From positions 186,001 through 250,000 of the forward strand of contig NZ_LMGZ01000018.1 in assembly GCF_001427605.1 (NCBI RefSeq): 64,000 nucleotides of DNA, read 5' to 3'. The DNA comes from Devosia sp. Root635 (GTDB lineage: Bacteria > Pseudomonadota > Alphaproteobacteria > Rhizobiales > Devosiaceae). A model generated the notes under the pieces. It did no database searches. It had not been told where the DNA came from and worked only from the letters and a program-made list of their open reading frames with translations. A program made the translations under genes and the position numbers. Of the stretch, positions 35,009 through 43,299 are shown one piece after another; the stretch's first letter is position 1, and the number at the start of each line of letters is the position of its first letter.

Positions 35009-35653
35009 ATGGCTGTGGAAGAAGAGGGCATGGCGGCGGGGGCGGGGCGCTCGGCGCGCAAGCGCCAGGCAGTGCTGGCGGCAGCGACGGAAACTTTTCT
35101 CAAATCCGGATATCTCGGGGCCAATATGGATGAGATCGCCGCGATGTCCGGGGTGTCCAAGCAGACCGTCTACAAGAATTTCGGCAGCAAGGAAGCGCTG
35201 TTCATCGAGGTGGTGACTTCCATGACCGATGCGGCCGACCTGCGTGTGCACACGGCGCCGGCCGAGCCCGACAATGCCGAGGCGCTTGAGCGGTTCTTGT
35301 TCGACTATGCCTATCGGCAGCTCTCGGTGGTGATGACGCCGCGGCTGATGCAATTGCGGCGGCTGGTAATCGGTGAAGTCAGCCGGTTTCCCGACTTGGC
35401 GCGGGTGCTCTATGAGCGCGGGCCGCAAAGGGCCATGCAGGTGCTGGCGGGGATTTTCGAGCGACTGGAGGCACGCGGGCTGTTGGCCTGCCCCGAACCG
35501 GAGGTTGCGGCGACCAATTTCAACTGGCTGGTCATGGCCGAGCCGGTCAACCGCGCCATGCTGATGGGCGACGGCGAATTGCCTGACGATGCGCAATTGC
35601 GGGCGGTGGCGCAGGAGGCCGTGCGGGTTTTCCTGGCGGCTTACGGCTCGTAA
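35009..35653 (+). CDS. TetR family transcriptional regulator
   Basis: The 214-residue protein has an N-terminal TetR DNA-binding domain (KRQAVLAAATETFLKSGY, MDEIAAMSGVSKQTVY, KNFGSKEALF) and a C-terminal ligand domain of the AcrR/TetR_C_7 type (MTPRLMQLRRLVIGEVSRFPDLA). GGAGG six bases before the ATG at 35009 fixes the start. The ligand is unknown. Its last 13 bases overlap the convergent monooxygenase gene. Confidence 0.92.
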   Translation: MAVEEEGMAAGAGRSARKRQAVLAAATETFLKSGYLGANMDEIAAMSGVSKQTVYKNFGSKEALFIEVVTSMTDAADLRVHTAPAEPDNAEALERFLFDYAYRQLSVVMTPRLMQLRRLVIGEVSRFPDLARVLYERGPQRAMQVLAGIFERLEARGLLACPEPEVAATNFNWLVMAEPVNRAMLMGDGELPDDAQLRAVAQEAVRVFLAAYGS

Positions 35654-36810
35654 CCATAGAGCCAGGCCAGCCGGCGCAGGTGGCCCCGGCTGCCCTGCAG
35701 GGCGATCACCGTGTTGCGGGCCATGCTCAATGGCCATGGCAGGTGGAAGATGCGGCCATTGACTGCAGAGACGCCGGCGGTGCGGGCGGTGCGAGGGCGG
35801 CGGCGCTGGCGGTATTTTTCGAAGGCGGTTTCGGCATTGGACTCGGCGATGAGCAGAGGAGCGAGGACGGCGGCATCCTCGATGCCCATGGCGGCGCCCT
35901 GGGCCTGGAAGGGCACCATGGCGTGGGCGGCGTCGCCGGCGAGGCCGATATTGCCGGCATGCCAAAGGGGCGCGTCGACGGTGTAGAGCGGCCAGGATGT
36001 CCAGTCGCTGGCGGTCTCGATGATCGAGGACAGCAGCGGCCAGCTTGTGATGCTCGGCGGCAAGGCGGGACTTTCTCCTTTGTCCGACGGATTTCGCTGC
36101 GGGGCGAACAGGGCCAAGTTTACCTGACCCCGATGGGGGAGGGGATAAGTGACCGCGTGAACGTCTCTCGCGAGGAAAACCGAAACCCGGTCGAGCGGCA
36201 ATTTGTCTTTGATTGCAGAGGCTTGCAGCAGGGTACGCCAGGCGGCGCTGGATGTGTAGCGCGCCGGTGGGCCGCCGATTATTTCGGTGCGGGTGCGGGA
36301 ATGGACGCCGTCGGCGCCGATGAAGGCGTGGCCGCGGCTGGTGCGGGTCTGGCCATTGGCCTCGTCGATGGACACGGTGACGCCGCGGGCGTGGGAGACC
36401 ACGTCCCAATTGCGGGTGCCGAAGACGATATCGATATTGGCGAAGCGCCGGCAGGCCTTGTAGAGGGCATCGGCGAGATCGGCGCGGTGCATGACGGCAT
36501 AGGGGGCGCCGAAACGCTGCCGCATGATGGCGCCAAGCTCCAGCGTCACCAATGGGACGGAACCGCAATGGGGGTAGATATCGATGCCCGATGGTTCGAG
36601 GGTGCGGGCGGAAATTGTCTGGTCCAGGCCGAGGTTGTCGAGGATTTTCCGGGCGTTAGGGCTGACCTGCAGGCCGGCGCCGAATTCGGAAAGGGTGGCG
36701 CTACGCTCGAGGATAACCACGGACGCGCCAAACTTGGCCAGCGCCAGCGCCAGCGTCATGCCGGTGATTCCCGCACCGGCGATATAATAGGTGCGGCCGG
36801 TGCCGGGCAT
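35641..36810 (-). CDS. FAD-dependent monooxygenase (salicylate hydroxylase/UbiH-like)
   Basis: The 389-residue flavoprotein has the FAD motif YYIAGAGITGMTLALALA at the start, the DG motif FIGADGVHSRTR near residue 165 and the GD motif IGLAGDAAHAMVPFQAQG near residue 290, as in class A aromatic hydroxylases. The substrate is unknown. It is followed downstream by the TetR gene on the other strand; upstream it borders a rhizobial palindromic element. Confidence 0.9.
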   Translation of the reverse strand: MPGTGRTYYIAGAGITGMTLALALAKFGASVVILERSATLSEFGAGLQVSPNARKILDNLGLDQTISARTLEPSGIDIYPHCGSVPLVTLELGAIMRQRFGAPYAVMHRADLADALYKACRRFANIDIVFGTRNWDVVSHARGVTVSIDEANGQTRTSRGHAFIGADGVHSRTRTEIIGGPPARYTSSAAWRTLLQASAIKDKLPLDRVSVFLARDVHAVTYPLPHRGQVNLALFAPQRNPSDKGESPALPPSITSWPLLSSIIETASDWTSWPLYTVDAPLWHAGNIGLAGDAAHAMVPFQAQGAAMGIEDAAVLAPLLIAESNAETAFEKYRQRRRPRTARTAGVSAVNGRIFHLPWPLSMARNTVIALQGSRGHLRRLAWLYGYEP

Positions 36811-36815
36811 GGCTT

Positions 36816-36915
36816 AGAGCGCCGGCCGTTCCGACGAAATCGGAACTGGCGCTCTGGCCTTTTGTTTTCGCATCGGATTTGTCCGAAAACCGCGTCGCAC
36901 TTTTCGGTCCGATGC
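36816..36915. repeat. Rhizobial-type double-hairpin palindromic element, family D
   Basis: Two hairpins in tandem. The first is AGAGCGCC..GTTCCGA-cgaaa-TCGGAAC..GGCGCTCT (36816-36855). The second, GCATCGGA...CCGAAAA/TTTTCGG...TCCGATGC, spans 36870-36915, with a T-rich link between. The layout and the words resemble a well-known class of dispersed Rhizobiales intergenic repeats. It ends one base from the stop of the zinc-finger gene. Confidence 0.8.
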
Positions 36916-36916
36916 T

Positions 36917-37162
36917 TTAGGCCGCGTCGGCGTGAAAGATGGCGGAAAGCGGGTTGGCGGTACCGGGAGCCAGGCGCGAATTGAACACGTAATGCGTTGA
37001 ACAATAAGAGCAAATCGCCTCATTGTCCTTGCCCATGTCGATATAGATATGGGGGTGATCGAAGGGCGGCAGGGCGCCGACGCACTGGAATTCCCTGGAG
37101 CCGACCTCGATCTGGCGAAGGCCTTCGGTATTGTGGAAATGGGGCGTGGTGCCGTGGGCCAT
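36917..37162 (-). CDS. Zinc-finger domain protein (zf-CHCC, NDUFS6-like)
   Basis: The 81-residue protein has the zf-CHCC pattern: FQCVGALPPFDHPHIYI followed by AICSYCSTHYVF, giving Cys, His, Cys, Cys zinc ligands. This matches the small NDUFS6/YKL-like family associated with complex I in alphaproteobacteria and mitochondria. The start at 37162 (MAHGTTPHFHNTEG) is the family start; the frame is open further upstream. It is divergent from the alpha/beta hydrolase. Confidence 0.88.
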   Translation of the reverse strand: MAHGTTPHFHNTEGLRQIEVGSREFQCVGALPPFDHPHIYIDMGKDNEAICSYCSTHYVFNSRLAPGTANPLSAIFHADAA

Positions 37163-37274
37163 GGCGAGAAAAACCTGTTTGATTTGGCCGGACCATATGC
37201 CAAGGACGGGGGCAAGGAAAGGCCCCGGAGACACTCTCCGAGCCAGTCCACACAACACCGCATCTGGCGGCTTA

Positions 37275-37295
37275 ATGCTAACACACTGTTAGCAT
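37275..37295. promoter_or_regulatory. 21-bp palindromic operator candidate
   Basis: ATGCTAACA-CAC-TGTTAGCAT is a perfect inverted repeat of 9-base arms, 19 bases upstream of the alpha/beta hydrolase ATG and 112 bases from the divergent zinc-finger gene. It is typical of a dimeric repressor site overlapping a promoter. The regulator is unknown. Confidence 0.65.
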
Positions 37296-37314
37296 CGACG
37301 AGCGGAACCTGCGC

Positions 37315-38079
37315 ATGGCGAGTTTTCAATCCGAGGGCCTGACACTGGCCTACGAGTCCTTTGGTTCGGGGCTTCCCGTGCTCTGCATTCATGGCTTTGC
37401 CTCGAGCGGCAAGGTTAACTGGATCGACACCGGATGGGTGGAGACGCTGACCGGGGCCGGCTATCGCGCCATCGTGCTGGACAACCGGGGGCACGGGAAT
37501 TCGGACAAGCCGCATGACCCCGAGCGATACTATCCGGGGGATATGTCGCGCGACGGCGTGGCGCTGCTCGACCATCTCGGCATCGAGCGCGCCGCCATTC
37601 TGGGCTATTCCATGGGCGCGCGGATAAGTGCCTTCCTGGCGTTCGAACATCCCGAGCGGGTGGCCTGCGCCATTTTCGGCGGCATGGGGATGAACCTGGT
37701 CAACGGGCTCAGCGATGGCAATGACATCATTGCCGGATTGCGGGCGCCGACGCTGGGCGAACTGACCCACAAGACGGCGCGGCAGTTCCGCATTTTCGCC
37801 GACCACACCAAATCGGACCGGGAGGCGCTGGCGGCGTGCATGGAGACGTCGCGCCAGCCGATGGCGCGGGCGGATGTGCGGCGGATCAACGTGCCTGTGC
37901 TGGTGGCTGTGGGCGAGACCGACGAAATGGCCGGGCCGCCCGGTCCGCTGGCCGAATTGCTGCCGCAGGCGGAGGCCTTTGTTATCCCCAAGCGCGATCA
38001 TATGCGGGCGACAGGCGACAAGGCGTTCAAGCAGGCGGGGCTGGGCTTCCTGGGCAGGAATTTCGTCTCGGACAGGTAA
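37315..38079 (+). CDS. Alpha/beta hydrolase
   Basis: The 254-residue protein is a classical alpha/beta hydrolase: oxyanion segment CIHGFASSGK, then VLDNRGHGNSDKP, the nucleophile elbow GYSMGAR (Ser near residue 102), Asp in VAVGETDEMAG and His in IPKRDHMRA. There is no signal peptide. Substrate unknown; an esterase, haloperoxidase-like or C-C hydrolase role is possible. A perfect 21-bp palindrome just upstream suggests dedicated repression. Confidence 0.88.
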   Translation: MASFQSEGLTLAYESFGSGLPVLCIHGFASSGKVNWIDTGWVETLTGAGYRAIVLDNRGHGNSDKPHDPERYYPGDMSRDGVALLDHLGIERAAILGYSMGARISAFLAFEHPERVACAIFGGMGMNLVNGLSDGNDIIAGLRAPTLGELTHKTARQFRIFADHTKSDREALAACMETSRQPMARADVRRINVPVLVAVGETDEMAGPPGPLAELLPQAEAFVIPKRDHMRATGDKAFKQAGLGFLGRNFVSDR

Positions 38080-38165
38080 ATGTGAACCAAACCGTGCGTC
38101 CGGGCTTTGTCCCGGAGCATCGAATGGCTTATATCGGTATTTCTCGATGAAGCGGAGAATGCGCC

Positions 38166-39002
38166 ATGTCCAGCAGCGCCCGTAAGCCTGCAGAGATCAA
38201 AGCGGTCGATCCCGTCTGGGAGGCCGTGCGCGCCGGGGCGCAGCAGATCGTAGCGGCCGAGCCGTCGCTGGCCAATATGGCGATTTCCGCGATTCTCAAT
38301 CACGACTCGTTCGAGCAGGCGCTGGCCCATCGGCTGGCGGCGCGGCTGGACCATGACGATGTATCGGCCGATCTGATCCGCCAGGCTTTTGCCGAGACGC
38401 TCATCGATGCACCCGAGATTGCGATCAAGGCGCGGGTGGACCTGGCGGCGACGCTGGAGCGCGATCCGGCCTGCCACCGGGCGATCGAGCCGCTGCTGTT
38501 CTTCAAGGGCTACCAGGCGATCCAGACGCACCGCTTTGCCCATGCCATGTTCAGGGCGGGGCGGCGGGACTTCGCGCTCTATCTACAAAGCCGGGCCAGC
38601 CAGGTGTTCCAGGTCGATATCAATCCGGCGGTGCCGATGGGCAAGGGCATCATGCTCGATCATGGGACGGGCCTGGTGATCGGCGAGACGGCGGTGGTGG
38701 GCGACAATGTGTCGATGCTGCAGAATGTGACGTTGGGCGGCACCGGCAAGTCCGACCAGGACCGCCACCCCAAGATCGGCAATGGCGTGTTGATCGGGGC
38801 GGGGGCCAAGGTGCTGGGCAATATCGTGATCGGCGACTGCTCGCGCATCGGAGCGGGCTCGGTGGTGCTCAAGGACGTGCCGCCGCGCGTGACCGTGGCG
38901 GGCGTGCCAGCCAGGGTGATCGGCGAAGCCGGCTGCGCGCAGCCGGCGCTGGTCATGGACCAGATGGTGCTGGTTCACGATCTGGCTTCGCCAACTGAGT
39001 AG
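38166..39002 (+). CDS. cysE: Serine O-acetyltransferase
   Basis: The 278-residue protein has the N-terminal helical domain of CysE (DPVWEAVRAGAQQIVAAEP) and a C-terminal left-handed beta-helix. The catalytic segment is MLDHGTGLVIGETAVVGDN (His and Asp), followed by VTLGGTGKSDQDRHPKIG and KVLGNIVIGDCSRIGAGSV. It makes O-acetylserine for cysteine synthesis. It lacks an obvious sulfur-regulated leader. It is followed 109 bases later by the DUF3126 gene. Confidence 0.95.
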   Translation: MSSSARKPAEIKAVDPVWEAVRAGAQQIVAAEPSLANMAISAILNHDSFEQALAHRLAARLDHDDVSADLIRQAFAETLIDAPEIAIKARVDLAATLERDPACHRAIEPLLFFKGYQAIQTHRFAHAMFRAGRRDFALYLQSRASQVFQVDINPAVPMGKGIMLDHGTGLVIGETAVVGDNVSMLQNVTLGGTGKSDQDRHPKIGNGVLIGAGAKVLGNIVIGDCSRIGAGSVVLKDVPPRVTVAGVPARVIGEAGCAQPALVMDQMVLVHDLASPTE

Positions 39003-39111
39003 CAAGGCAGCCAAGCAGCTTGTTCCCGCTAAAATGGCACCGGTCAGGGGTTGTATGCGTTGTCAGGGTGACTAGATTGCCGGCTCAACGCAAATCAGCA
39101 GGACACCGACA

Positions 39112-39327
39112 GTGAACCATCCCGAGATCATCAAGCTGCAGAAGTTCCTGCAACTGAAGTTCAACAACAAGAACATCGACGTGCGGCCGCGCGCGAAGCT
39201 CAACGATTCCGTCGAGGTGTTCATTGGCGATGAATCGATCGGGCTCATTCACGTGGACGACGAAGACGGCGACAAGTCGTATATCTTCAACATGTCGATT
39301 TTGGACATCGACCTGGATGAGGTCTGA
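39112..39327 (+). CDS. DUF3126 family protein
   Basis: The 71-residue acidic protein (NHPEIIKLQKFLQLKFNN at the start, ending ILDIDLDEV) matches DUF3126, a small family that I know mainly from alphaproteobacteria and that often follows cysE, as here. The start is GTG at 39112. It is probably cytosolic; function unknown, and the cysE linkage hints at cysteine metabolism. Confidence 0.88.
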   Translation: MNHPEIIKLQKFLQLKFNNKNIDVRPRAKLNDSVEVFIGDESIGLIHVDDEDGDKSYIFNMSILDIDLDEV

Positions 39328-39388
39328 AAGTGTCCCCGCGAGAGCGGGGATTTCTTTTTGGGGATCTCTACCCTCATAAGCCGATCTC

Positions 39389-40066
39389 TCACCACGCGCC
39401 GATGGCGGTGAGCCAGCGTTGCATTTCCCCGTCGAACTGGCGCCAGGATTGCAGGACGGTGGCGTCGAAGGTGTAGACGGCGGCGATGCCGCTGGGCAGG
39501 TAGACGGTGCGGACGCATTGGGCGACCCCGTCGGTGGCCACCGGGGCCACGCATTTGGCGACGAAGGGATTGGGCGAGAGCGCGTCGTACCAGACGCTTT
39601 CGCCGGCATAGCCGTTGCTGGCCAGCATCGGCTTGCCCACCAGGCCCGGCACGCCGCCCAGGGTTTCATCGGCAAACTGATGCAGGTAGACGCGGTCGAG
39701 CAGGCTGCTGCTGGCGCGGGCGCGGCTGCGTGGCAACAGGGTGACGCCGACCGGCAAGGGGGTCTCGACGCCTTCGGGGGCGTAGAGGATGCGCAGGTCG
39801 ATCTGGCTGGTGAAGCCGTCGCGGATCTGCTCGCCATAGCGGAACCAGGATGTGGGGATCGCCAGCTCGCGTCCTGAAATCGTCTGCGAGATGGTATCGG
39901 CGTCATCGAGCGATGGCTGCGGGACGCGGCTCGATCGGCCCAGTTCATCGATGAGATAGGCCATGCCCACGGCGAGCAGCAGCACCAGGACGGCAATGCC
40001 GGCAAGATTGTAGGCCAGCGAGGCAGGGCCGGAATGGCGGCCGGCCGGAGCCGATTGCAAACTCAT
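39389..40066 (-). CDS. Membrane-anchored protein of unknown function
   Basis: The 225-residue protein has a short cytosolic N-terminus, one membrane helix (IAVLVLLLAVGMAYLI, about residues 28-43) and a periplasmic body of about 180 residues with two cysteines (VAKCVAP, AQCVRT). I see no known enzymatic motif. It is likely an anchored periplasmic protein. It is divergent from a small membrane protein gene, sharing an intergenic region with a CtrA-like box. Confidence 0.72.
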   Translation of the reverse strand: MSLQSAPAGRHSGPASLAYNLAGIAVLVLLLAVGMAYLIDELGRSSRVPQPSLDDADTISQTISGRELAIPTSWFRYGEQIRDGFTSQIDLRILYAPEGVETPLPVGVTLLPRSRARASSSLLDRVYLHQFADETLGGVPGLVGKPMLASNGYAGESVWYDALSPNPFVAKCVAPVATDGVAQCVRTVYLPSGIAAVYTFDATVLQSWRQFDGEMQRWLTAIGAW

Positions 40067-40125
40067 GTCCAGCGTTAACCAGTTCAGCCGAGGGGAGGTG
40101 ACAGGCCATCAGGCGGGCAATATGC

Positions 40126-40140
40126 TTAATGAGGGGTTAA
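40126..40140. promoter_or_regulatory. CtrA-like box TTAA-N7-TTAA
   Basis: TTAA, seven bases (TGAGGGG), TTAA matches the full CtrA consensus of alphaproteobacteria. It lies 25 bases before the start of the gene at 40166 and 60 bases from the divergent gene at 40066. Function as a CtrA site is inference; chance matches are possible, but TTAA is rare in this GC-rich sequence. Confidence 0.5.
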
Positions 40141-40165
40141 TAGATGGCGCGGGGACGGACTGGGC

Positions 40166-40486
40166 ATGACCAAGGAATTGCTGCTCGCGGCCTTCTTGAT
40201 TGGCGTCGGCTTGTGCATAGCGGGGGCCGGAACGCATCTCTACCAGTGGCTTGCCCGGCAGCAGGCCATGCTGCGCTATGACGGCAAGAGCTTCGTCACC
40301 GCCATGGGCAACCTGGCGGTCAGCTTTGTCTGCGGGCCTTACATCATGCTGCAAATGGGCTGGCAGCATGAGGAGGACGGCACGATTTCGATGACCTCGG
40401 CGCTGGTTTCGGCGGTGGTGGCGTTCGGCTGGGCGTTTGTCACCGGGCTGCTGTTCATGGGGATTTATGTGGCGGTGCGGTTTTAG
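40166..40486 (+). CDS. Small conserved-type membrane protein
   Basis: The 106-residue protein has three hydrophobic segments: LLLAAFLIGVGLCIAGAG, a central AVSFVCGPYIML and a C-terminal LVSAVVAFGWAFVTGLLF. It is an inner membrane protein with charged residues only in loops. It looks like a conserved Rhizobiales membrane family, but I cannot name it with certainty. A CtrA-like box upstream suggests cell-cycle-linked expression. Confidence 0.7.
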   Translation: MTKELLLAAFLIGVGLCIAGAGTHLYQWLARQQAMLRYDGKSFVTAMGNLAVSFVCGPYIMLQMGWQHEEDGTISMTSALVSAVVAFGWAFVTGLLFMGIYVAVRF

Positions 40487-40512
40487 CGCCGCTGCTACCC
40501 AGGGATACAAAC

Positions 40513-40549
40513 AATGAGGCCGGCTTCGGGTTGCGAAGCCGGCCTCATT
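40513..40549. terminator. Strong bidirectional terminator
   Basis: AATGAGGCCGGCTTCG and CGAAGCCGGCCTCATT form a perfect 16-bp stem around a 5-base loop. It lies between the 40166 membrane protein gene and the convergent peptidase gene, with A/T flanks on both sides. Confidence 0.85.
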
Positions 40550-40631
40550 CATCAGACCCCTATCAGGGATAGGCTTTGGGCGGGGTCCGGAAGGCGGCGG
40601 GAGTTGCGCTTCCCGCTTGTTCTTGTTGTGC

Positions 40632-41261
40632 TCAGTCGATCGCCGCCGTGGCGACGACGATCTCGCGGGTGTCGATCATGTCGACCCACTGGCCGGCATT
40701 GGCCTGGGACTGGCGCTTGATGAACTTGTAGGGGGTCTGGCTCCACAGATCGATCGAGCCGACCTGATTGTCGAGCACGAGATCGCCGCGATCGGTGCGG
40801 ACCATCAGCACGGCATGGCCTTCGCCATTGGCCTGCTTGACCACGGCCATCAGCAGCGTCGAGGCGGGCCAGCCGGCATTGATGAGTTCGCGGCGCTTGG
40901 CCAGCGCATAGTCTTCGCAATCGCCGTAGCCGTTGGGGTAGGTCCAGAATTCGGCGACCTGGTAGAGTTCCTGGTCGGTGACCGGGACGATGGCCTGGTT
41001 GATGCCGGCATTGACGGAGAGCAATTGCTGCCACAGGCCCTCGGTCAGCGGTACGGCCGCGACGGGGTTGGCATTGGCGCGGCACTCGTCGGGGCGGCTC
41101 CGGCAGAATTCGGCATGGCCCACCGGAATTGAGGTGGTGCCGCCAACGGTCTGCACGAAAGCAACATTGGTGGTGTCGAAGGCCTGGGCCGGATTGCCGA
41201 TGGCGAGTGTCATAAGGACACTCATGAGCGCGGCTCCCAGTCCTTTCCTGTTGAAACGCAT
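40632..41261 (-). CDS. Transglutaminase-like cysteine peptidase (BTLCP)
   Basis: The 209-residue protein has a signal peptide (about residues 1-27, ending GNPAQA) and the BTLCP catalytic set: Cys in GYGDCEDYALAKR, His in GEGHAVLMVRTDRG and Asp in LVLDNQVG. These periplasmic peptidases (LapG-like relatives) can cleave adhesins or process surface proteins. It is about 120 bases from the divergent side of a repeat-rich gap. A second paralogue lies at 61460 with the same motifs. Confidence 0.92.
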   Translation of the reverse strand: MRFNRKGLGAALMSVLMTLAIGNPAQAFDTTNVAFVQTVGGTTSIPVGHAEFCRSRPDECRANANPVAAVPLTEGLWQQLLSVNAGINQAIVPVTDQELYQVAEFWTYPNGYGDCEDYALAKRRELINAGWPASTLLMAVVKQANGEGHAVLMVRTDRGDLVLDNQVGSIDLWSQTPYKFIKRQSQANAGQWVDMIDTREIVVATAAID

Positions 41262-41471
41262 TGTGTGATCTCCCTGATGGAGACCACGTTAGGCAGCGCA
41301 ACTTAGGGCGATCGGAAAAGTGCCACGCAGTTTTTAAGCGTGTTTTATCGATTGGATTTGGATGGGGTTAACCATGGGGGCCTGCCCGAACTTCGGTGGC
41401 TCCCGTCCCCCCATCCTCATTCCCTCCTCCATCGCATTTTGGAAATTGAGAGACCACGACTCTCTCAGTCG

Positions 41472-41660
41472 ACACCCTCCCCCTTGCGGGGAGGGATCAA
41501 GGGTGGGGGATGTTTAGCCCCGATTTATATCGTGGCTCCCAACACCCCCTCCCAGCCTCCCCCGTCAAGGGGGAGGTGCCGCCCGGTGGTGGTGGCGGAA
41601 TGGTGCCAATCATATGCGATAGCCCTGCCCCTCAAGGGTGGGAAGGGGGTGGGCCACACC
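41472..41660. repeat. Cluster of CCCTCCC-type intergenic repeats, family B
   Basis: Three copies of a C-rich/G-rich hairpin word lie in this otherwise gene-free 438-base gap (41262-41700): 41472-41512 (CACCCTCCCCCTTGCGGGGAGGG), 41542-41580 (CCCCCTCCCAGCCTCCCCC..GGGGGAGG) and about 41622-41660. Each can form a C/G hairpin. A fourth relative is at 48704. I see no gene in the rest of the gap, which includes a long pyrimidine-rich stretch. Confidence 0.7.
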
Positions 41661-41700
41661 CAATGCATTTGGGAAAGCCAACAAGGGCCGTGCAGTCCCC

Positions 41701-42333
41701 TCAGTTCATGCGCAGGTTCTGCTGGATGACGGTCAGCATTTCCTGGGCCGAGGCGAATTCGACGGCAACGCCATTCTGGAAATGGCGGACGACGCGGGCG
41801 CGCATGCGGCCGAGCGTGACCGGCGTGCCCATGGCCGGACGCACATCGAGCTCGATGGCGGCGCCGGAGAGGGAAATGTCGATGATCTTGCAGTTGTAGC
41901 GGCGGCCATCGTCGAGGACGACGGTGGAATGGCGGATATCGGGGACGACGCGCTCGTGGCGGCGATCCTCGGGCAGGTTCAGCACATCCTTGTTGGCCAG
42001 CCAGGTGAGCTGGGCCGCCATCTTGTCGCGCTTGCGCGGCGAGGCGGCGATGTCCATCAGGAAGCCGCCTTCCATCTGGTTGAGGATGGTGCCCTCGATG
42101 CGGCCGACATGATCGACATAGGCGATGACCTTTTCACCGGCCACGCCGGCGACCGGGGCGATCACCACGGCATCGCCTGGGGACATTTCGAGGATCTGGC
42201 AGGGGAATTCGCGGCGGTCGGCCAGCATGTAGCGGCCGAGGACGGATACCTTCACACGCTGGAACTTGCCCGGTTCCGCGCGGGTGCGGACCGGGGCGAT
42301 GTACTGGCTGGAAGGGAGGTCGTCGCTGAGCAT
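41701..42333 (-). CDS. PilZ domain protein (two PilZ-like domains)
   Basis: About 210 residues. The C-terminal PilZ domain has RRHERV and the D-x-S-x-x-G type motif DISLSGAAIEL, the cyclic-di-GMP ligands. The N-terminal half is a second, degenerate PilZ-like barrel (FQRVKVSVLGRYML, CQILEMSPGD). It is a likely c-di-GMP effector linked to motility or surface polysaccharide. The start could be GTG at 42363, adding ten residues; neither start has a strong ribosome site. Confidence 0.85.
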   Translation of the reverse strand: MLSDDLPSSQYIAPVRTRAEPGKFQRVKVSVLGRYMLADRREFPCQILEMSPGDAVVIAPVAGVAGEKVIAYVDHVGRIEGTILNQMEGGFLMDIAASPRKRDKMAAQLTWLANKDVLNLPEDRRHERVVPDIRHSTVVLDDGRRYNCKIIDISLSGAAIELDVRPAMGTPVTLGRMRARVVRHFQNGVAVEFASAQEMLTVIQQNLRMN

Positions 42334-42461
42334 TCGCCGGACCACTGACGCTTGTGTTTCCACAGCAAGCTAACGGGGTTTGGTTAACGCAAAGTATTGT
42401 GATGCGGGTATTTGCGCAGTTGGACACCGCGCAAATTGAAGAGATCGGGTAGAGGAAATAC

Positions 42462-43115
42462 TTACTGTCGGCCGCCGTCGATGACAGCCAGGTGGGCGTA
42501 GCGGCGGGCGGTGCGGCCATAGACCACGGCGGGCATGGCTATGGGGGCGGCGCTGCCGGCGAAGCCCACGTCGTTGACCACGTTGGTCGCCACTTCACGC
42601 ACCGAATCTTCCATCCCCATATCGTCCGGCCAGATCAGGCGCAGGCCGGTGATGCGCTGTTCGAGAATGGGCTGGACGCCGAGCCAGTAGGGCTCGTCCA
42701 GCGCCGTCATGGCGCCGAGCAGGCGGGTATGGGTCGAGCCGTTGTGACGCAGCGGCATCAGGATGGTCTCGAAGCTGACCTTGGTGTGGAGCGCGGTGGT
42801 GCCCTGAAAGGTCACCAGCGCCACCGCGTGATCCTCGGTGACGGCGCGGATCAGGGTTTCCATCGCGTCGTGATCGCGCTCGTGCCACAATGCCGAGAAG
42901 GAGCGGCCCTTGAGCTCGCGGCAATAGGCGGTGCAGAGGTGCGAACCGGCAAGGCGGAAGGAGAATTTCTCGCTCTCATCGAGCTCGAGAATGAAGGTAT
43001 TGGCCAGGGCATCGCGGATGCGCGTGGGGTCGATATCCTTGCGGTCGGGGGCGCTGCGCGCACCACGGATGGAATTCCAGTAGTCGTAAAGCGTCCTGGT
43101 GCTCGTCTTTTGCAT
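42462..43115 (-). CDS. PAS domain protein (PAS_5-like)
   Basis: The 217-residue protein has a PAS-type fold of the alphaproteobacterial PAS_5 group: YDYWNSIRGARSAPDRKDIDP at the N-terminus, FSFRLAGSHLCTAYCRELKG, and a later FETILMPLRHNG strand. No output domain follows. Such proteins are single-domain sensors or regulators. It lies between the PilZ gene and the divergent rhomboid gene, with a CtrA-like box in the shared promoter region. Confidence 0.85.
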   Translation of the reverse strand: MQKTSTRTLYDYWNSIRGARSAPDRKDIDPTRIRDALANTFILELDESEKFSFRLAGSHLCTAYCRELKGRSFSALWHERDHDAMETLIRAVTEDHAVALVTFQGTTALHTKVSFETILMPLRHNGSTHTRLLGAMTALDEPYWLGVQPILEQRITGLRLIWPDDMGMEDSVREVATNVVNDVGFAGSAAPIAMPAVVYGRTARRYAHLAVIDGGRQ

Positions 43116-43212
43116 GGTTTTTTCTCGACCCGCCAAGTAGGGCGGGGCGCTCCCCCCTTGGAACGCAGCCGCCACAACCCGACTTTGGCAAAAGCGCGGG
43201 GCAAAAGCGCTC

Positions 43213-43227
43213 TTAAAGAACAGTTAA
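43213..43227. promoter_or_regulatory. CtrA-like box TTAA-N7-TTAA
   Basis: TTAA (43213-43216), AGAACAG, TTAA (43224-43227), directly followed by GGTTAAC with a further half site. It sits between the divergent PAS gene (start 43115) and the rhomboid gene (start 43300), the usual place for a shared control site. A CtrA role is inferred from consensus alone. Confidence 0.55.
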
Positions 43228-43299
43228 GGTTAACGGCCGCGGGCCAATGTGGAAAAGAACAGCGTAAGGCGCAGGGCGCCAGCGAGTCGGAGCGAAGTG

